Assembly (NCBI RefSeq): GCF_900108175.1
Contig: NZ_FNVO01000030.1
Coordinates: forward strand, 1-63,261
Origin: Thermomonospora echinospora
GTDB lineage: Bacteria > Actinomycetota > Actinomycetes > Streptosporangiales > Streptosporangiaceae
Direction: 5' to 3'
Length of the DNA stretch: 63,261 nt
Shown piece by piece: positions 18,476 to 26,902 of this stretch. Position 1 is the stretch's first letter. Every line of letters starts with the position of its first letter. Both the position numbers and the translations under genes were made by a program. Under the pieces are notes generated by a model, which saw nothing but the letters and a program-made list of their open reading frames with translations, had not been told where the DNA came from and did not search any database.

Positions 18476-18870
18476 GAGCGTGTCCTACGTGGTGAGTTTG
18501 ATGAGCCGCTTGTAGCAGACGAGGGCGGCGGCCAGGCCGAGGAAGGCCAGGTAGTTGCGGAGGTCGCGTTCATAGCGGAGGGTCAGGCGGCGGTAGCCGG
18601 TCAGCCAGGCACAGGGTGCGCTCGATGACCCAGCGGTGTCGTCCCAGGCGGTCGTCGGGCTCGATGCCCTTGCGGGCGATCCGGGGCCGAATACGTTGCC
18701 TTCCCAGCCATTGGCACAGGTCAGGGATGTCATAGGCCTTGTTCGCATCCAGCACCACTTGCGTGCCAGCCCATGTCACCACCTGCCGCCCGGTGTCGGT
18801 GTCCCCGAGCGAACAACGAGCGAACATGGAAAACTCAGGACGTGCCCGTCGGGCCTTGGCCATGTCCACC
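18476..18870 (-). pseudogene. IS5-family transposase remnant, frameshifted
   Basis: On the minus strand, KAYDIPDLCQWLGRQRIRPR followed by IARKGIEPDDRLGRHRWVIERT is the conserved DDE end of an IS5-family transposase. It then shifts frame into LTGYRRLTLRYERDLRNYLA and ends near ICYKRL-type sequence at 18485. The N-terminal half is missing. GAGCGTGTCCTACGTGGTGA at 18476 looks like the original IS end. Not functional. Confidence 0.8.
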
Positions 18871-18881
18871 GAACCCGCAGC

Positions 18882-19100
18882 TCAAAGCTGGTGACGCAAT
18901 ATTCGACAGAACCAGCGAATGCGGATGGTGCCCCTGATGTCGCGGATGGTGCAGGTCACCGTGGCTCGGCGTCTGGGGCAGGCGACGTTCTCGTAGGTCT
19001 TGCTGCTTTGGGGGCGGGAAAGTTTCAACGCGTGCGGGGAGTAGCGGGCGTAGGCGTAGCCGGGGGTGTAGAACCGCCTGTGCATGTGGTTGAGCGTCAC
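18882..19100 (-). CDS. Small hypothetical protein
   Basis: This 72-residue minus-strand frame (MHRRFYTPGYAYARYSPHAL near its start, with a later Cys-containing RATVTCTIRDIRGTIRIRWF) is rich in Tyr and Arg and has more natural composition than typical shadow frames. No family is recognised. It sits between two transposase remnants and may be the end of a disrupted gene. Confidence 0.3.
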   Translation of the reverse strand: MTLNHMHRRFYTPGYAYARYSPHALKLSRPQSSKTYENVACPRRRATVTCTIRDIRGTIRIRWFCRILRHQL

Positions 19101-19164
19101 GCTGGCCTGGAGCCGAGTTTTGCCATGAGGTGGCCTCCCTCTCGTCCGAGATCATAGGGGACCA

Positions 19165-19390
19165 CGTGTTGGCGTCTGTTCGACCTTGCCGACACCATCA
19201 TCACCGTCCGTAGCCTGATCCGCAGATCCTGGACAACCTACCGCTGGGACACCCGCCCCGAATGCTGCCGATGATCCCTCGCCTATCTGCGTAAACCCGA
19301 CCCGGTGCCCATCGACTGTAGCGCCGGGCACGCTGCTGGCCTGGCATCAGCGGCTGATCGCCCGACGGTGGACCCACCCGAGCAAGGAAG
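19165..19390 (+). pseudogene. Transposase/integrase debris beside the transporter operon
   Basis: Two short pieces are readable. The first (about 19165-19265) reads LADTIITVRSLIRRSWTTYR, like the end of an IS transposase. The second (about 19325-19385) reads [20 protein letters not shown], matching the larger integrase remnant at 25178. Neither is functional. Confidence 0.6.
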
Positions 19391-19396
19391 GTCATG

Positions 19397-20107
19397 TCAA
19401 CGTTCCTTGTCTCCGAAGTAGGCTCGCTGGATCTGATCCCGGTCCTCTCGGAGATCAGCCGCGGGGCCGATGAGCACCACCCGGCCGTGGTGGAGCACGA
19501 CTGCCTCGTCGGCGACGCTGAGCGCCTGGTCGATGTGCTGCTCGACGAGCACGATCGCCGTGCCGTCCTCATCGGCGAGCCGGCGCAGCTCCGGCAGGAT
19601 CTGCTTGATGGCGACCGGAGACAGTCCCATGCTCATCTCGTCGATGAGCAGGACCCTCGGTCGGAGCAGCAAGGTCTTCGCGATTGCGAGGAGCTGCTGT
19701 TCTCCTCCGGAGAGCAGACCGCAGCGCCGGTTCAGGAGAGGCCGCAGTTGCGGGAACCGGTCGAGTGCCGGGCCGAAGCCGCCCCGTGCCTTGGCCAGCC
19801 GGAGATTCTCGGCGACGGTCAGGCGGTGGAAGACTCCCCGGTTGTCCGGGATCAGGCAGAGTCCTGACCGGGTGGCGCGCTCGACGCTCCCGGTGACGGG
19901 CGAGCCGGCGGCGGTCACCGTCCCGCCAAGTGCCGGCAGCAGACCGGCGGCCGCGCGCAGCGTGGTGGACTTCCCCGCGCCGTTGGGGCCGAGAAGCGCC
20001 AGGATCGAGCCGGCCGCGACCCGCAGGTCGATGTCACGGATGGCGGGAACCCCGCGGTAGCCGGCGCTGAGGCCGCGGATCTCCAGTGCGTCGGTCGTCT
20101 CGGTCAC
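19397..20107 (-). CDS. livF: Branched-chain-amino-acid-type ABC transporter ATPase (LivF-like)
   Basis: A 236-residue ATPase that powers substrate import from the cytoplasmic face. It has a Walker A GPNGAGKST (about residues 36-44), the signature LSGGEQQ, a Walker B VLLIDEMSMGLSP and the switch region VLVEQH; the length is normal for LivF. I chose GTG 20107 because it overlaps the stop of the preceding livG gene (GTGA), the usual translational coupling. It is the last gene of the minus-strand operon of binding protein, fused permease, LivG and LivF. Confidence 0.9.
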   Translation of the reverse strand: MTETTDALEIRGLSAGYRGVPAIRDIDLRVAAGSILALLGPNGAGKSTTLRAAAGLLPALGGTVTAAGSPVTGSVERATRSGLCLIPDNRGVFHRLTVAENLRLAKARGGFGPALDRFPQLRPLLNRRCGLLSGGEQQLLAIAKTLLLRPRVLLIDEMSMGLSPVAIKQILPELRRLADEDGTAIVLVEQHIDQALSVADEAVVLHHGRVVLIGPAADLREDRDQIQRAYFGDKER

Positions 20108-20865
20108 GGGGTCACCGGGCTTCCCAGGTAGGCGGCGATCACCTGGGCGTCGCTGCTGACGTCGCTTGGCGCGCCTGAGGCGATGATCTTCCCGAAGTCC
20201 ATGACGTAGACCCGGTCGCAGACGTCGAGAACCAGCGTCATGTCGTGATCGATCAGCAGGACGCCCGGACCGGAGGCTGCGATCCGGCGCAGTTCGTGCC
20301 CGAACTCGGCGCTCTCCTCGGTGTCCAGTCCTGCGGCGGGTTCGTCGAGCAACAGCACGCGGGTGGAGCCGACCAGGGCCCGTGCCACGCCGGCGAGCTT
20401 CTGTCGGCCCAGGGAGAGTTCGTCGGGGCGGCGTCCGGCCATCGCCTCCAGGCCCACCAGGCTCAGGGCCTCCTGAATGTCCTCGTCGGCCCGCTTCCGG
20501 CGTCTGCCGAGGTCGGCGACCAGGCCCCGCAACCCGGGTGGATCGACCGAGACGGCGAGGTTCTCCGCCACGGTGAGGTCGGTGAACAGTTCCCCCGACT
20601 GCCAGGTCCGGGCGAGGCCCAGGCGGCGACGCCGGTGCGCGGGCACCGAGTCGAGCCGGACGCCGTCGAGTTCGATCGTGCCGGTGTGGGGCGCGAAGCC
20701 GGTGACGGCGTCGACGAAGGTGGTCTTCCCCGCGCCGTTGGGCCCGATCAGGCCGACGATCTCCGCGGCGCCGACCTCGATGCACACCTCGTCGTTGGCC
20801 CGGACGCCTCCGTACTGCACGGAGATGTCGCGGGTGAGCAGCAGCGTGTTCGGGTCACCGGACAT
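20104..20865 (-). CDS. livG: Branched-chain-amino-acid-type ABC transporter ATPase (LivG-like)
   Basis: A 253-residue ATPase partner of the LivF protein. Walker A is GPNGAGKTT, the signature LSLGRQKLAGVARAL is close to the LivG form, Walker B is VLLLDEPAAGLD, and the switch is LLIDHDM. The start at ATG 20865 (MSGDPNTLLLTRD) lies just inside the end of the permease gene. A longer reading would add a Pro/Arg-rich tail that is really the permease C terminus in another frame. Confidence 0.9.
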   Translation of the reverse strand: MSGDPNTLLLTRDISVQYGGVRANDEVCIEVGAAEIVGLIGPNGAGKTTFVDAVTGFAPHTGTIELDGVRLDSVPAHRRRRLGLARTWQSGELFTDLTVAENLAVSVDPPGLRGLVADLGRRRKRADEDIQEALSLVGLEAMAGRRPDELSLGRQKLAGVARALVGSTRVLLLDEPAAGLDTEESAEFGHELRRIAASGPGVLLIDHDMTLVLDVCDRVYVMDFGKIIASGAPSDVSSDAQVIAAYLGSPVTP

Positions 20866-22861
20866 CGGCGGGCTCCTTTGCGTGGGCGGCGGCCGGCGGC
20901 TGTGCGGGGGACCGCCGGGCCCGCCGGACGAGGAGCCATTCGGGGACGGCACCGCGGTGCGGCGAGAAGACGACAACACGCAGCAGCATCGCGGCCGCCA
21001 CGATGAGCGTGTAGTAGTGGCCCAGGTCGATCGTCTGGGTGAACACCAGGTACAGCAGCCCCAGCGGTCCGGCGATGCCCGCGAGGATCGCGCCCGAGAT
21101 ACGGGTGATGTCGCCGACGTAGGTGGTCGCCAGGACAGCCAGGCCGACGAGGACGGTGAACGAGGCGGCCGAGAGCTGGCCGCGGCTGTAGCCGATCAGG
21201 CATCCGCCGATTCCGGCCAGGAACGACGCCAGCGCGAAGCCGAGCAGTTTGACCGCCGGGACGTTCACGCCCGCCGCGGCCGCGGCGCGTTCGTTGGACC
21301 GTACGGCCAGGAACGCCCGCCCGGTGGCCCCGGACAGCAGACGCGTCACGGCGATCAGCAGCACCGCGACGATCACGAGGACCATGAAGGAGAACCGCAG
21401 CGTGATGAGGTCGGTGCCCTCGCGGACGGCAAGGGAGAACCCGAACAGGGACGGATCTGCGATCAGATTGCCCGTGTAGGGCGTCATCGCCGGGTTGTTG
21501 AAGACGAAGCTTTCGATCGCGAGTGCCGCCGCGATGGTGGCCACCGCGAGCTGGGCGCCTCGGATCCGCAGCGCCGGTACGCCTACCACGATCCCGAGGG
21601 CCGTCGCGGTCAAGGCCGCCAGCAGCATCGACAAGGGGAAGGGGACGCCCACGTTCGTCGTCAGCTTCGAGAGCGCGAATCCAGCCGCGCCGGCGAAGGC
21701 CATCGTGGTCAGCGAGATCTGGCCCAGGTAGCCGGTCAGCAGCACGACCGACGCCGCGATCAGCGTCAGGATGATCGACATCACCAGGCTGAAGCGCCAC
21801 TGGCCCGTGGTGAGGACGATGGCGACCGCCGTTCCGGCGACCGGCGCGGCGGTCCACAGCGGCCGGAGCCGCGGCACCTGCACCGGCGCCTGTGCGCCGG
21901 CGTCACGGGCGCCGCGTTCCGGGATGCCGCGGCCGAGCAGGAACAGCGCCACCACGACGATGACGAACGGGACCGCGTCGCCGACGCCGGCCTGTGCCCA
22001 CGACGGCCACCAGCTCTTGGTCGTCAGGAAAAGCAGGATCTGCTGGACCGAGCCGAGGGCCAGACCGGCGCCGCAGGCGACCCCGATCGACGTCAGGCGG
22101 CCCACGAGCGCGACGGCGAGGGCCGGCACGACGTACAGCATGTAGCTGGTCGGGTCCAGTCCGCCGATCGCCGGCGCCGCCAGGATCACGATCAGCCCCG
22201 AGACGAAGCCCGTCGTGCCCCACATGAACGCGGCGAGCCGGTCCGGCGAGTATCCCATCAGTCGCAGCGCCTGCTCGTCCTCGGCGCCCGCCCTGGTGGC
22301 GACGCCCATCCTGGTGAACCGGAAGTAGCCGGCCAGGGCGAGCGCGATCCCGATGGCGGCCGCGGCCAGGATCAGGTTGCTGACCGCGATCGTGGCGCCG
22401 CCGAGCGTGAAGACCTTGGATGTCAGCGTCGGGAGCGGGATGAGGCTGCTGGGTTCCGTGCCGAGGGCCTTGGCATTGAACCGGAGCGGGATCAGGGCCT
22501 GGATGAACAGCATCACCCCGACCGACGCGACGACCTGCCCGAGCTCGGGGGCCCGGCGCAGCGGACGGAACACCAGGAGGTGGGCCAGCAGGCTCCACAC
22601 CAGTCCGCTGGCCGCGCCGATGAGCACCGCCGGCCACACGTCCATCGGTCCGGAGCCCAGTTGGACGCTGCCGACCGGCAGGACCAGCACGCCGTTCGTG
22701 CGAAGCCCGGCCACCTGCCACACCGCCCACAGCGCCACCGACCCCTGCGCGAAGTTGATGACGCCGGTGGCGACGTAGATGCTGACGAGCGACGCCCCGA
22801 GCACCGCGTAGACGGCTCCGGTGGAGAAGCCGATGACGGCGAATTGCAGAAGATCGTTCAT
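20855..22861 (-). CDS. Fused LivH-LivM permease of a branched-chain-amino-acid-type importer
   Basis: This 668-residue membrane protein joins both permease halves that are normally separate. Residues ~1-300 follow LivH (start MNDLLQFAVIGFSTGAVYAV; VASVGVMLFIQALI; GYSPDRLAAFMWGTTGFVSG). Residues ~330-640 follow LivM (LTGYLGQISLTTMAFAGAAG; RAFLAVRSNERAAAAAGV, the EAA-like ATPase-contact loop). I count about 15-17 hydrophobic segments. It is preceded by the binding-protein gene (15-base gap) and followed by overlapping livG. Fused LivHM is known in actinobacteria. Substrate could be amino acids, amides, urea or aromatic compounds. Confidence 0.9.
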   Translation of the reverse strand: MNDLLQFAVIGFSTGAVYAVLGASLVSIYVATGVINFAQGSVALWAVWQVAGLRTNGVLVLPVGSVQLGSGPMDVWPAVLIGAASGLVWSLLAHLLVFRPLRRAPELGQVVASVGVMLFIQALIPLRFNAKALGTEPSSLIPLPTLTSKVFTLGGATIAVSNLILAAAAIGIALALAGYFRFTRMGVATRAGAEDEQALRLMGYSPDRLAAFMWGTTGFVSGLIVILAAPAIGGLDPTSYMLYVVPALAVALVGRLTSIGVACGAGLALGSVQQILLFLTTKSWWPSWAQAGVGDAVPFVIVVVALFLLGRGIPERGARDAGAQAPVQVPRLRPLWTAAPVAGTAVAIVLTTGQWRFSLVMSIILTLIAASVVLLTGYLGQISLTTMAFAGAAGFALSKLTTNVGVPFPLSMLLAALTATALGIVVGVPALRIRGAQLAVATIAAALAIESFVFNNPAMTPYTGNLIADPSLFGFSLAVREGTDLITLRFSFMVLVIVAVLLIAVTRLLSGATGRAFLAVRSNERAAAAAGVNVPAVKLLGFALASFLAGIGGCLIGYSRGQLSAASFTVLVGLAVLATTYVGDITRISGAILAGIAGPLGLLYLVFTQTIDLGHYYTLIVAAAMLLRVVVFSPHRGAVPEWLLVRRARRSPAQPPAAAHAKEPADVR

Positions 22862-22876
22862 GGGAGGTTCGCGTGC

Positions 22877-24127
22877 TCAGCTGGCGCCGGGGATGTTCGC
22901 CATGATCGCTGGAGCCGGGGTGATCCAGTTGCCGGTGACGGGCTTGAGCGAGAGGTCCTTCTGCACCGAGAACAGGAGCATCTGGGTGGTGCAGTTCGGC
23001 GTCGTCTTCTTGCCGCAGGTGATCGGGGATCCGAGGAAGGTGGGGAAGTTCTTCAGGGCCTTGAGCGTGGACAGCACGGTCTTTCCGGTCAGGTCGTCGG
23101 GCGACGGCGCCAGAGCCTTGGCGAAGTCCACGACGGTGGCGAACTGGGCGTAGGCGTAGAAGTCGGCGGGACCGCTGGTCTTCGAGATGTACTCGGTGGC
23201 CGCCTTGAGGTTGTCGACCGCCGCCTTGGGCGCGTACCGCTCCGTACCGGGCAGCCACACGGACGAGTACAGCGTTGCCCCGGGGGCGGACGCCGGGTCG
23301 GACTTGATGAAGCCCGTGCACGCGGCGACGAAGATGTCGCCCGAGTAGCCGACCGACCTCAGGTTCTTGATCAGCTGGGTGCAGACCGAGGCGTTCGGCG
23401 AGGCGATCAGGCCGGCGACGTCGGGCTTGGTCGAGGCGATCGTGGCCGCCAGGGCGCTGAAGTTCGGGTTCGTGGGCGAGAAGTAAAGGCCGTTCGCCTT
23501 GATCCCGATGGCTCCGGCCAGCGGCTTCAGCTGGGTATCGACGGTCTTGTGCGAGGCGGGGGTGTCCACCAGCGTCAGTGTCGCCGACGTCTTGCCCTCG
23601 GCCTTGAACCCCTGTAGGGCGCCGACGAGGAACGAGGCCTGGGGCGCACCGAAGTAGACGCGTCCGGACGCCGCGCTACCGGTGGTCTGGTCGAACGGGA
23701 TCTGGCCGATCAGGGGGATCTCGGCCGCCTCGAGGATGGCGATGCCGGCGCTCGAGCTGAGGTTGAAACCGTCGAAGGCCGCGACGACGCCGTTCTGGAC
23801 GAACTTGTTGGCACAGCCGATGGTGGACTCGGGGGTGCCGTCGACCGAGCAGGCCTCGACCACGACCGGCCTGCCTCCTATGCCCTTCAGTTCCTTGGCG
23901 ATGTAGTTCACGCCCGCGTCCATCCCGGACTTCACCGCGGGGACCGCCACCGCCCCCTTGTCCGGATTGAACAGGCCGACCTTGATCGGCGCGCCCGTGA
24001 GGGCTGGATCGTCGGAGGGCTGGTCGGAGCCTCCGGAGCAGGCGGCGGCGGCCGTGAGCAGCAGGCCCATTCCACCGCTCAGCAGGACTCGCAACAGAGT
24101 CGTGCCCTTGTGCATACCCAGGTTCAT
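22877..24127 (-). CDS. Lipoprotein substrate-binding protein of the ABC importer
   Basis: A periplasmic-binding-fold lipoprotein of about 416 residues that captures the substrate outside the membrane. The N terminus has Lys/Arg, then LLRVLLSGGMGLLLTAAAAC, a lipobox with Cys as the modified residue. The mature part (APIKVGLFNPDKGAVAVPAV; VAAFDGFNLSSSAGIAI) matches Leu/Ile/Val-binding protein type 1 folds. I chose ATG 24127 because GCGAGG lies 7 bases upstream; a longer start at 24154 has no ribosome site. First gene of the operon. Confidence 0.88.
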   Translation of the reverse strand: MNLGMHKGTTLLRVLLSGGMGLLLTAAAACSGGSDQPSDDPALTGAPIKVGLFNPDKGAVAVPAVKSGMDAGVNYIAKELKGIGGRPVVVEACSVDGTPESTIGCANKFVQNGVVAAFDGFNLSSSAGIAILEAAEIPLIGQIPFDQTTGSAASGRVYFGAPQASFLVGALQGFKAEGKTSATLTLVDTPASHKTVDTQLKPLAGAIGIKANGLYFSPTNPNFSALAATIASTKPDVAGLIASPNASVCTQLIKNLRSVGYSGDIFVAACTGFIKSDPASAPGATLYSSVWLPGTERYAPKAAVDNLKAATEYISKTSGPADFYAYAQFATVVDFAKALAPSPDDLTGKTVLSTLKALKNFPTFLGSPITCGKKTTPNCTTQMLLFSVQKDLSLKPVTGNWITPAPAIMANIPGAS

Positions 24128-24242
24128 CGCTGGCCTCGCTTCTCTGGTTCGCATGCGCCCGGACCACGAGAACCGGCAGGCCCGCAGCTCAGGGGAGTGT
24201 TAACCGCGTCACACAAAGCCTGAAAGTACCTATAAACTGAGA

Positions 24243-24258
24243 CTGAGGTCAACCTCTG
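24243..24258. promoter_or_regulatory. Candidate operator palindrome between importer operon and TetR gene
   Basis: CTGAGGT-CA-ACCTCTG is an imperfect inverted repeat (6 of 7 pairs) in the divergent intergenic region, in an A/T-richer patch. TTGACC, a -35-like element for the minus-strand operon, overlaps it. A TetR-type dimer site is plausible. Confidence 0.45.
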
Positions 24259-24344
24259 TTTAAATGCGGAGCCACGAGATTTCGGTCCTGTTCACGGTGG
24301 CTGGTAAGATCGTGACTCTCAGCGATCATCGAAAGAGGTGCAGC

Positions 24345-25028
24345 GTGCCCGAGCCCGCCGCCGGGACCGGCGGAGCGAGCGGGGGCCGCACCCGTGTCGA
24401 CCGGCGCCGCGAGACCACGCCACGGCGTCTTCGTGAGGCGGCGCGCGTCGTCTTCGAACGGGACGGCTTCCACAACGCCCGGCTCTCCGACATCAGCACT
24501 GAGGCGCAGGTCGGGTCGGGGACGCTTTACAACTACTACCGGTCCAAGCACGATCTGCTCTACGAGCTGATGAAGGGCATCTCCGCTGAGTTGACCGGGA
24601 TCGCGGCCGACCACATCAGCGCGCAACAAGACCCCGTCCATCGCGTTCGAGAAGTCAATCGGGTCTACATCAAGGCGTTCCGGCGCAACGCCCGCGTTCT
24701 GCAGGCCGTCTATCAGGCGCGCGACGAGGATGAGCGGCTGAAGGCCCAGTGGGACGAGGTCGCCGATCACTTCCAGAGCAGGGTCACGCGCGCCATCGCC
24801 GACTGGCAGAAAGCCGGCATGGCGTACAGCGATCTGGACCCGCGTCACACCGCGCATGCCCTGACGCTGATGGTCGAGCGCGTGGTCATGGCATGGTCGT
24901 ACGAAGGCGTCGAATACGACGCGGAGGTCCTGATCGACACACTCGACAAGATTTGGATCCGGTCGCTGGGACTGACGAGCCCCGCCAAGTTCCACGCCGG
25001 CACTACTGCGCGGCCCGCCGCCGAATAG
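24345..25028 (+). CDS. TetR-family transcriptional regulator
   Basis: About 227 residues from GTG 24345, which has GAGGTG as ribosome site; an upstream ATG at 24264 would overlap the palindrome. The N-terminal helix-turn-helix is clear: LREAARVVFERDGFHNARLS, then DISTEAQVGSGTLYNYYRSK. The C-terminal ligand domain resembles TetR_C types that bind lipids or aromatics. It diverges from the ABC importer operon and probably represses it in the absence of the imported compound; this is inferred from position. Confidence 0.88.
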   Translation: MPEPAAGTGGASGGRTRVDRRRETTPRRLREAARVVFERDGFHNARLSDISTEAQVGSGTLYNYYRSKHDLLYELMKGISAELTGIAADHISAQQDPVHRVREVNRVYIKAFRRNARVLQAVYQARDEDERLKAQWDEVADHFQSRVTRAIADWQKAGMAYSDLDPRHTAHALTLMVERVVMAWSYEGVEYDAEVLIDTLDKIWIRSLGLTSPAKFHAGTTARPAAE

Positions 25029-25159
25029 CCCCGAGGCGCCTCACACGGTCCGGACGCGGGCCTTCAGTACTCGTCACACGGTCGCTGAGCTGGCCGGCGG
25101 CGGTCGATCAGTCTGGGGATGACATGCTGAGGCGATCTCAACCCATGTTCGGTCGCGCG

Positions 25160-25690
25160 CTCATCGGCTGGTGACGCCGGGCACGCTGCTGGCCTGGCAT
25201 CGACGTCTCGTCGCCAAGCGTTGGACCTATCCGGCCAAGGCCGGTCGCCCAGCGATCCCTGAGGAGGTTCGCGACGTGGTGATTCGGCTCGGCATCGAGA
25301 ACCCGCGGTGGGGCCACCGCCGAATCCAAGGCGAGTTGCCGGCCTTGGGATGTCAGATTGGTGCGGGCACCGTCCGTGGATCCTGTCGGAGGCTGGGCTG
25401 GTTCCGGCGCCGCGACGGGCGTCACCGACCTGGCGGCAGTTTCTGACCGCCCAGGCCTCCGGCATCCTGGCCGACTTCCCCGCGCTGTCCGTCCAGGATG
25501 CATCGATCGACCTGGTGGCGGCGGTCATGCCTCAGCTGGCCCACCGGCCGGCCGAGGACGCCGCCGCGATCGTCCTCGGCACGGGAACGGGCACCGGCAC
25601 CGGCGTTCGTCCGCGCGGCCGTGTTCCGGCCACGTCGCACCGGCCGGAACACGGGCTGACCAGGGATGATCTGTGGCTGTGATCGTGTCG
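25160..25690 (+). pseudogene. Integrase (IS-type transposase) remnant, frameshifted
   Basis: [20 protein letters not shown] and [17 protein letters not shown] read in one frame (25171-25446), then [20 protein letters not shown] continues in another. This is the N-terminal part of an rve-type integrase found in actinobacterial IS elements; the catalytic DDE part is gone. The tail near 25570 contains a short GGCACC/GGAACG repeat. A shorter copy of the same gene lies at 19325, on the other side of the importer operon, in the same orientation. Confidence 0.75.
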
Positions 25691-25740
25691 CCGAGCGAAC
25701 GTCGAGCGGGCACAGGAACGAACCGCCCCATAACGACCGC

Positions 25741-25771
25741 AGGGCAAACGCTACATCTTCGCGTTTGCCCT
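25741..25771 (-). terminator. Terminator hairpin downstream of the tRNA-Lys half
   Basis: AGGGCAAACGC pairs perfectly with GCGTTTGCCCT across a 9-base loop. It lies 13 bases beyond the 3' end of the tRNA-Lys fragment in its reading direction, which is where a tRNA terminator is expected. Confidence 0.75.
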
Positions 25772-25783
25772 GATCAAACGGGG

Positions 25784-25827
25784 TGCGCCGTCAGGGACTT
25801 GAACCCCGAACCCGCGGATTAAGAGTC
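25784..25827 (-). tRNA. 3' half of tRNA-Lys(CTT), probable attachment-site remnant
   Basis: On the minus strand GACTCTTAATCC holds a CTCTTAA-type anticodon loop (CTT, Lys), followed by a T arm with TTCAAGT and an acceptor strand GACGGCGCA. The 5' half (acceptor, D arm) is absent at higher coordinates; unrelated sequence begins right after the anticodon stem. A 3' half with its own terminator is the usual product of tyrosine-integrase insertion at a tRNA, so this is a likely att site. It cannot make a functional tRNA alone. Confidence 0.7.
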
Positions 25828-26047
25828 ACCGCCGTACGTATCGCCCCGTGTCAGGTGGTGCCAACAGGTGCCGTTCTGTTTGCATGGCTTCCATTTGGCG
25901 TACCGTCCTTTGCCGGGTAGTGACATCGGGTGCCGTGGCGATCGAGCGAACAACGAGCGAACCCACCGCCCAATGGCTCACAGGGGCGCTTGCGCAGGTA
26001 GTGGCCCCAGTTATTGGGTCGCCGCAACTCATCGTTGGGTGCCAGAC

Positions 26048-26731
26048 TAAAGGCTGTCACGTAACTCGGTTCTTGTGAGAGCGGCGCCGGGCCGGGTGGC
26101 AGTGCTGGTCAGGCGGCGAGTGCGAGGTTGTGCAGGTAGGCGATCCCGGCCACGGTGTCGTGCAGGGTGGACGCTTTGCGGCGGTGGTCGCGGAGGATCT
26201 TCCAGCACTTCATGCGGGCCAGAGCGTGCTCGATGCGGGCGCGGACGCTGCGGTGCACGCGATTGAGGTCTTCCTGCCAGGCCGGCAGTGGGCCGCCGTC
26301 GCGGGGCTTGCGGTAGGGGATGATCACGTCGGGGTTGCCCTGGTAGGCGCCGTCGGCCATCACGTGCCGCCCGGCCAGGGCCCGGTCGATGCCCGAGTCG
26401 CGGTAGGCCTGGCAGTCGCCCGCGGTTGCCGGGCAGTGGCTTGCCGACGGCGACGGCCAGGCGGGTGTCGGCGTCGATGGCGATCTGCACGTTGACCGAA
26501 TACCGGTAGTTCTTGCTGCGCGCGGCCAGGCTCCGATCCCGCAAGGGCACCAGCGTGCCGTCCATCGGCGATCGAGGTGCCGCCGCGCTCGGCCACGATC
26601 CGCACCAGCTTGCGGAACTGCCGGGGCGTCAGCCCGGTGAACGGGCCGATCCACTCCTGTCGAGCAGCCGTGATGACCTGACCCACACAAGATCATCTAC
26701 CACAACCGGCAGCGTTACGTGACAGCCTTTA
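26048..26731 (-). mobile_element. Internally deleted IS5-type element with perfect ends
   Basis: TAAAGGCTGTCACGTAAC at 26048 is repeated perfectly inverted at the right end (to 26731). Both sides are flanked by GAC, a likely 3-bp target duplication. At 684 bp it is shorter than full elements of this type, because the middle of the transposase is missing. It inserted into a tRNA-Glu-like sequence and could move only with help from a full relative. Confidence 0.85.
26109..26690 (-). pseudogene. IS5-type DDE transposase, deleted and frameshifted
   Basis: The minus strand encodes WIGPFTGLTPRQFRKLVRIV, then jumps (a middle segment is lacking) to MDGTLVPLRDRSLAARSKNY, then shifts frame to RHVMADGAYQGNPDVIIPYR and VRARIEHALARMKCWKILRD. 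These are blocks of the DDE_Tnp_4 type (IS5 group). At least two frame changes and the internal deletion make it inactive. Confidence 0.85.
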
Positions 26732-26793
26732 GACAGGTCCAGGACGTCCGGTTCTCAGCCGGAAGGACGTCGGTTCGAATCCGACACGGGCTA
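26731..26793 (+). tRNA. tRNA-Glu(CTC)-like gene, 5' part disrupted
   Basis: TCCGG-TTCTCAG-CCGGA forms an anticodon arm with anticodon CTC. A T arm (GTCGG-TTCGAAT-CCGAC) and an acceptor strand follow. The 5' acceptor and part of the D arm are separated by, or lost with, the IS insertion, so it is probably inactive. Confidence 0.65.
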
Positions 26794-26824
26794 CTTCAGC
26801 AAGTTCAGCGAGCAAGACCAGCAA

Positions 26825-26897
26825 GGCCCCGTTGACCATGGGTTAGGTTGCGAGGTTTTCACCCGCGCAGAAGCGGGTTCGAGTCCCGCCGGGCTGC
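26825..26897 (+). tRNA. tRNA-Glu(TTC)-like gene, degenerate
   Basis: The D arm GACC...GGTT, the anticodon loop TTTTCAC (anticodon TTC) and the T arm GCGGG-TTCGAGT-CCCGC are present. The 3' acceptor lacks one G needed to pair with GGCCCCG, and the anticodon stem has one mismatch. Function is doubtful. Confidence 0.6.
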
Positions 26898-26902
26898 TCG
26901 AA

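Noticed and set aside
20477-23617. A 1,046-codon plus-strand frame opposite the importer operon
   Set aside because: Rich in Arg/Gly/Asp/Gln with no domain; the minus strand encodes the permease and ATPases with full motifs.
25560-25610. A short GGCACC/GGAACG tandem run as a CRISPR or regulatory repeat
   Set aside because: Only a few 6-base units with no spacers; simple sequence inside transposase debris. No CRISPR array is visible anywhere in the window.
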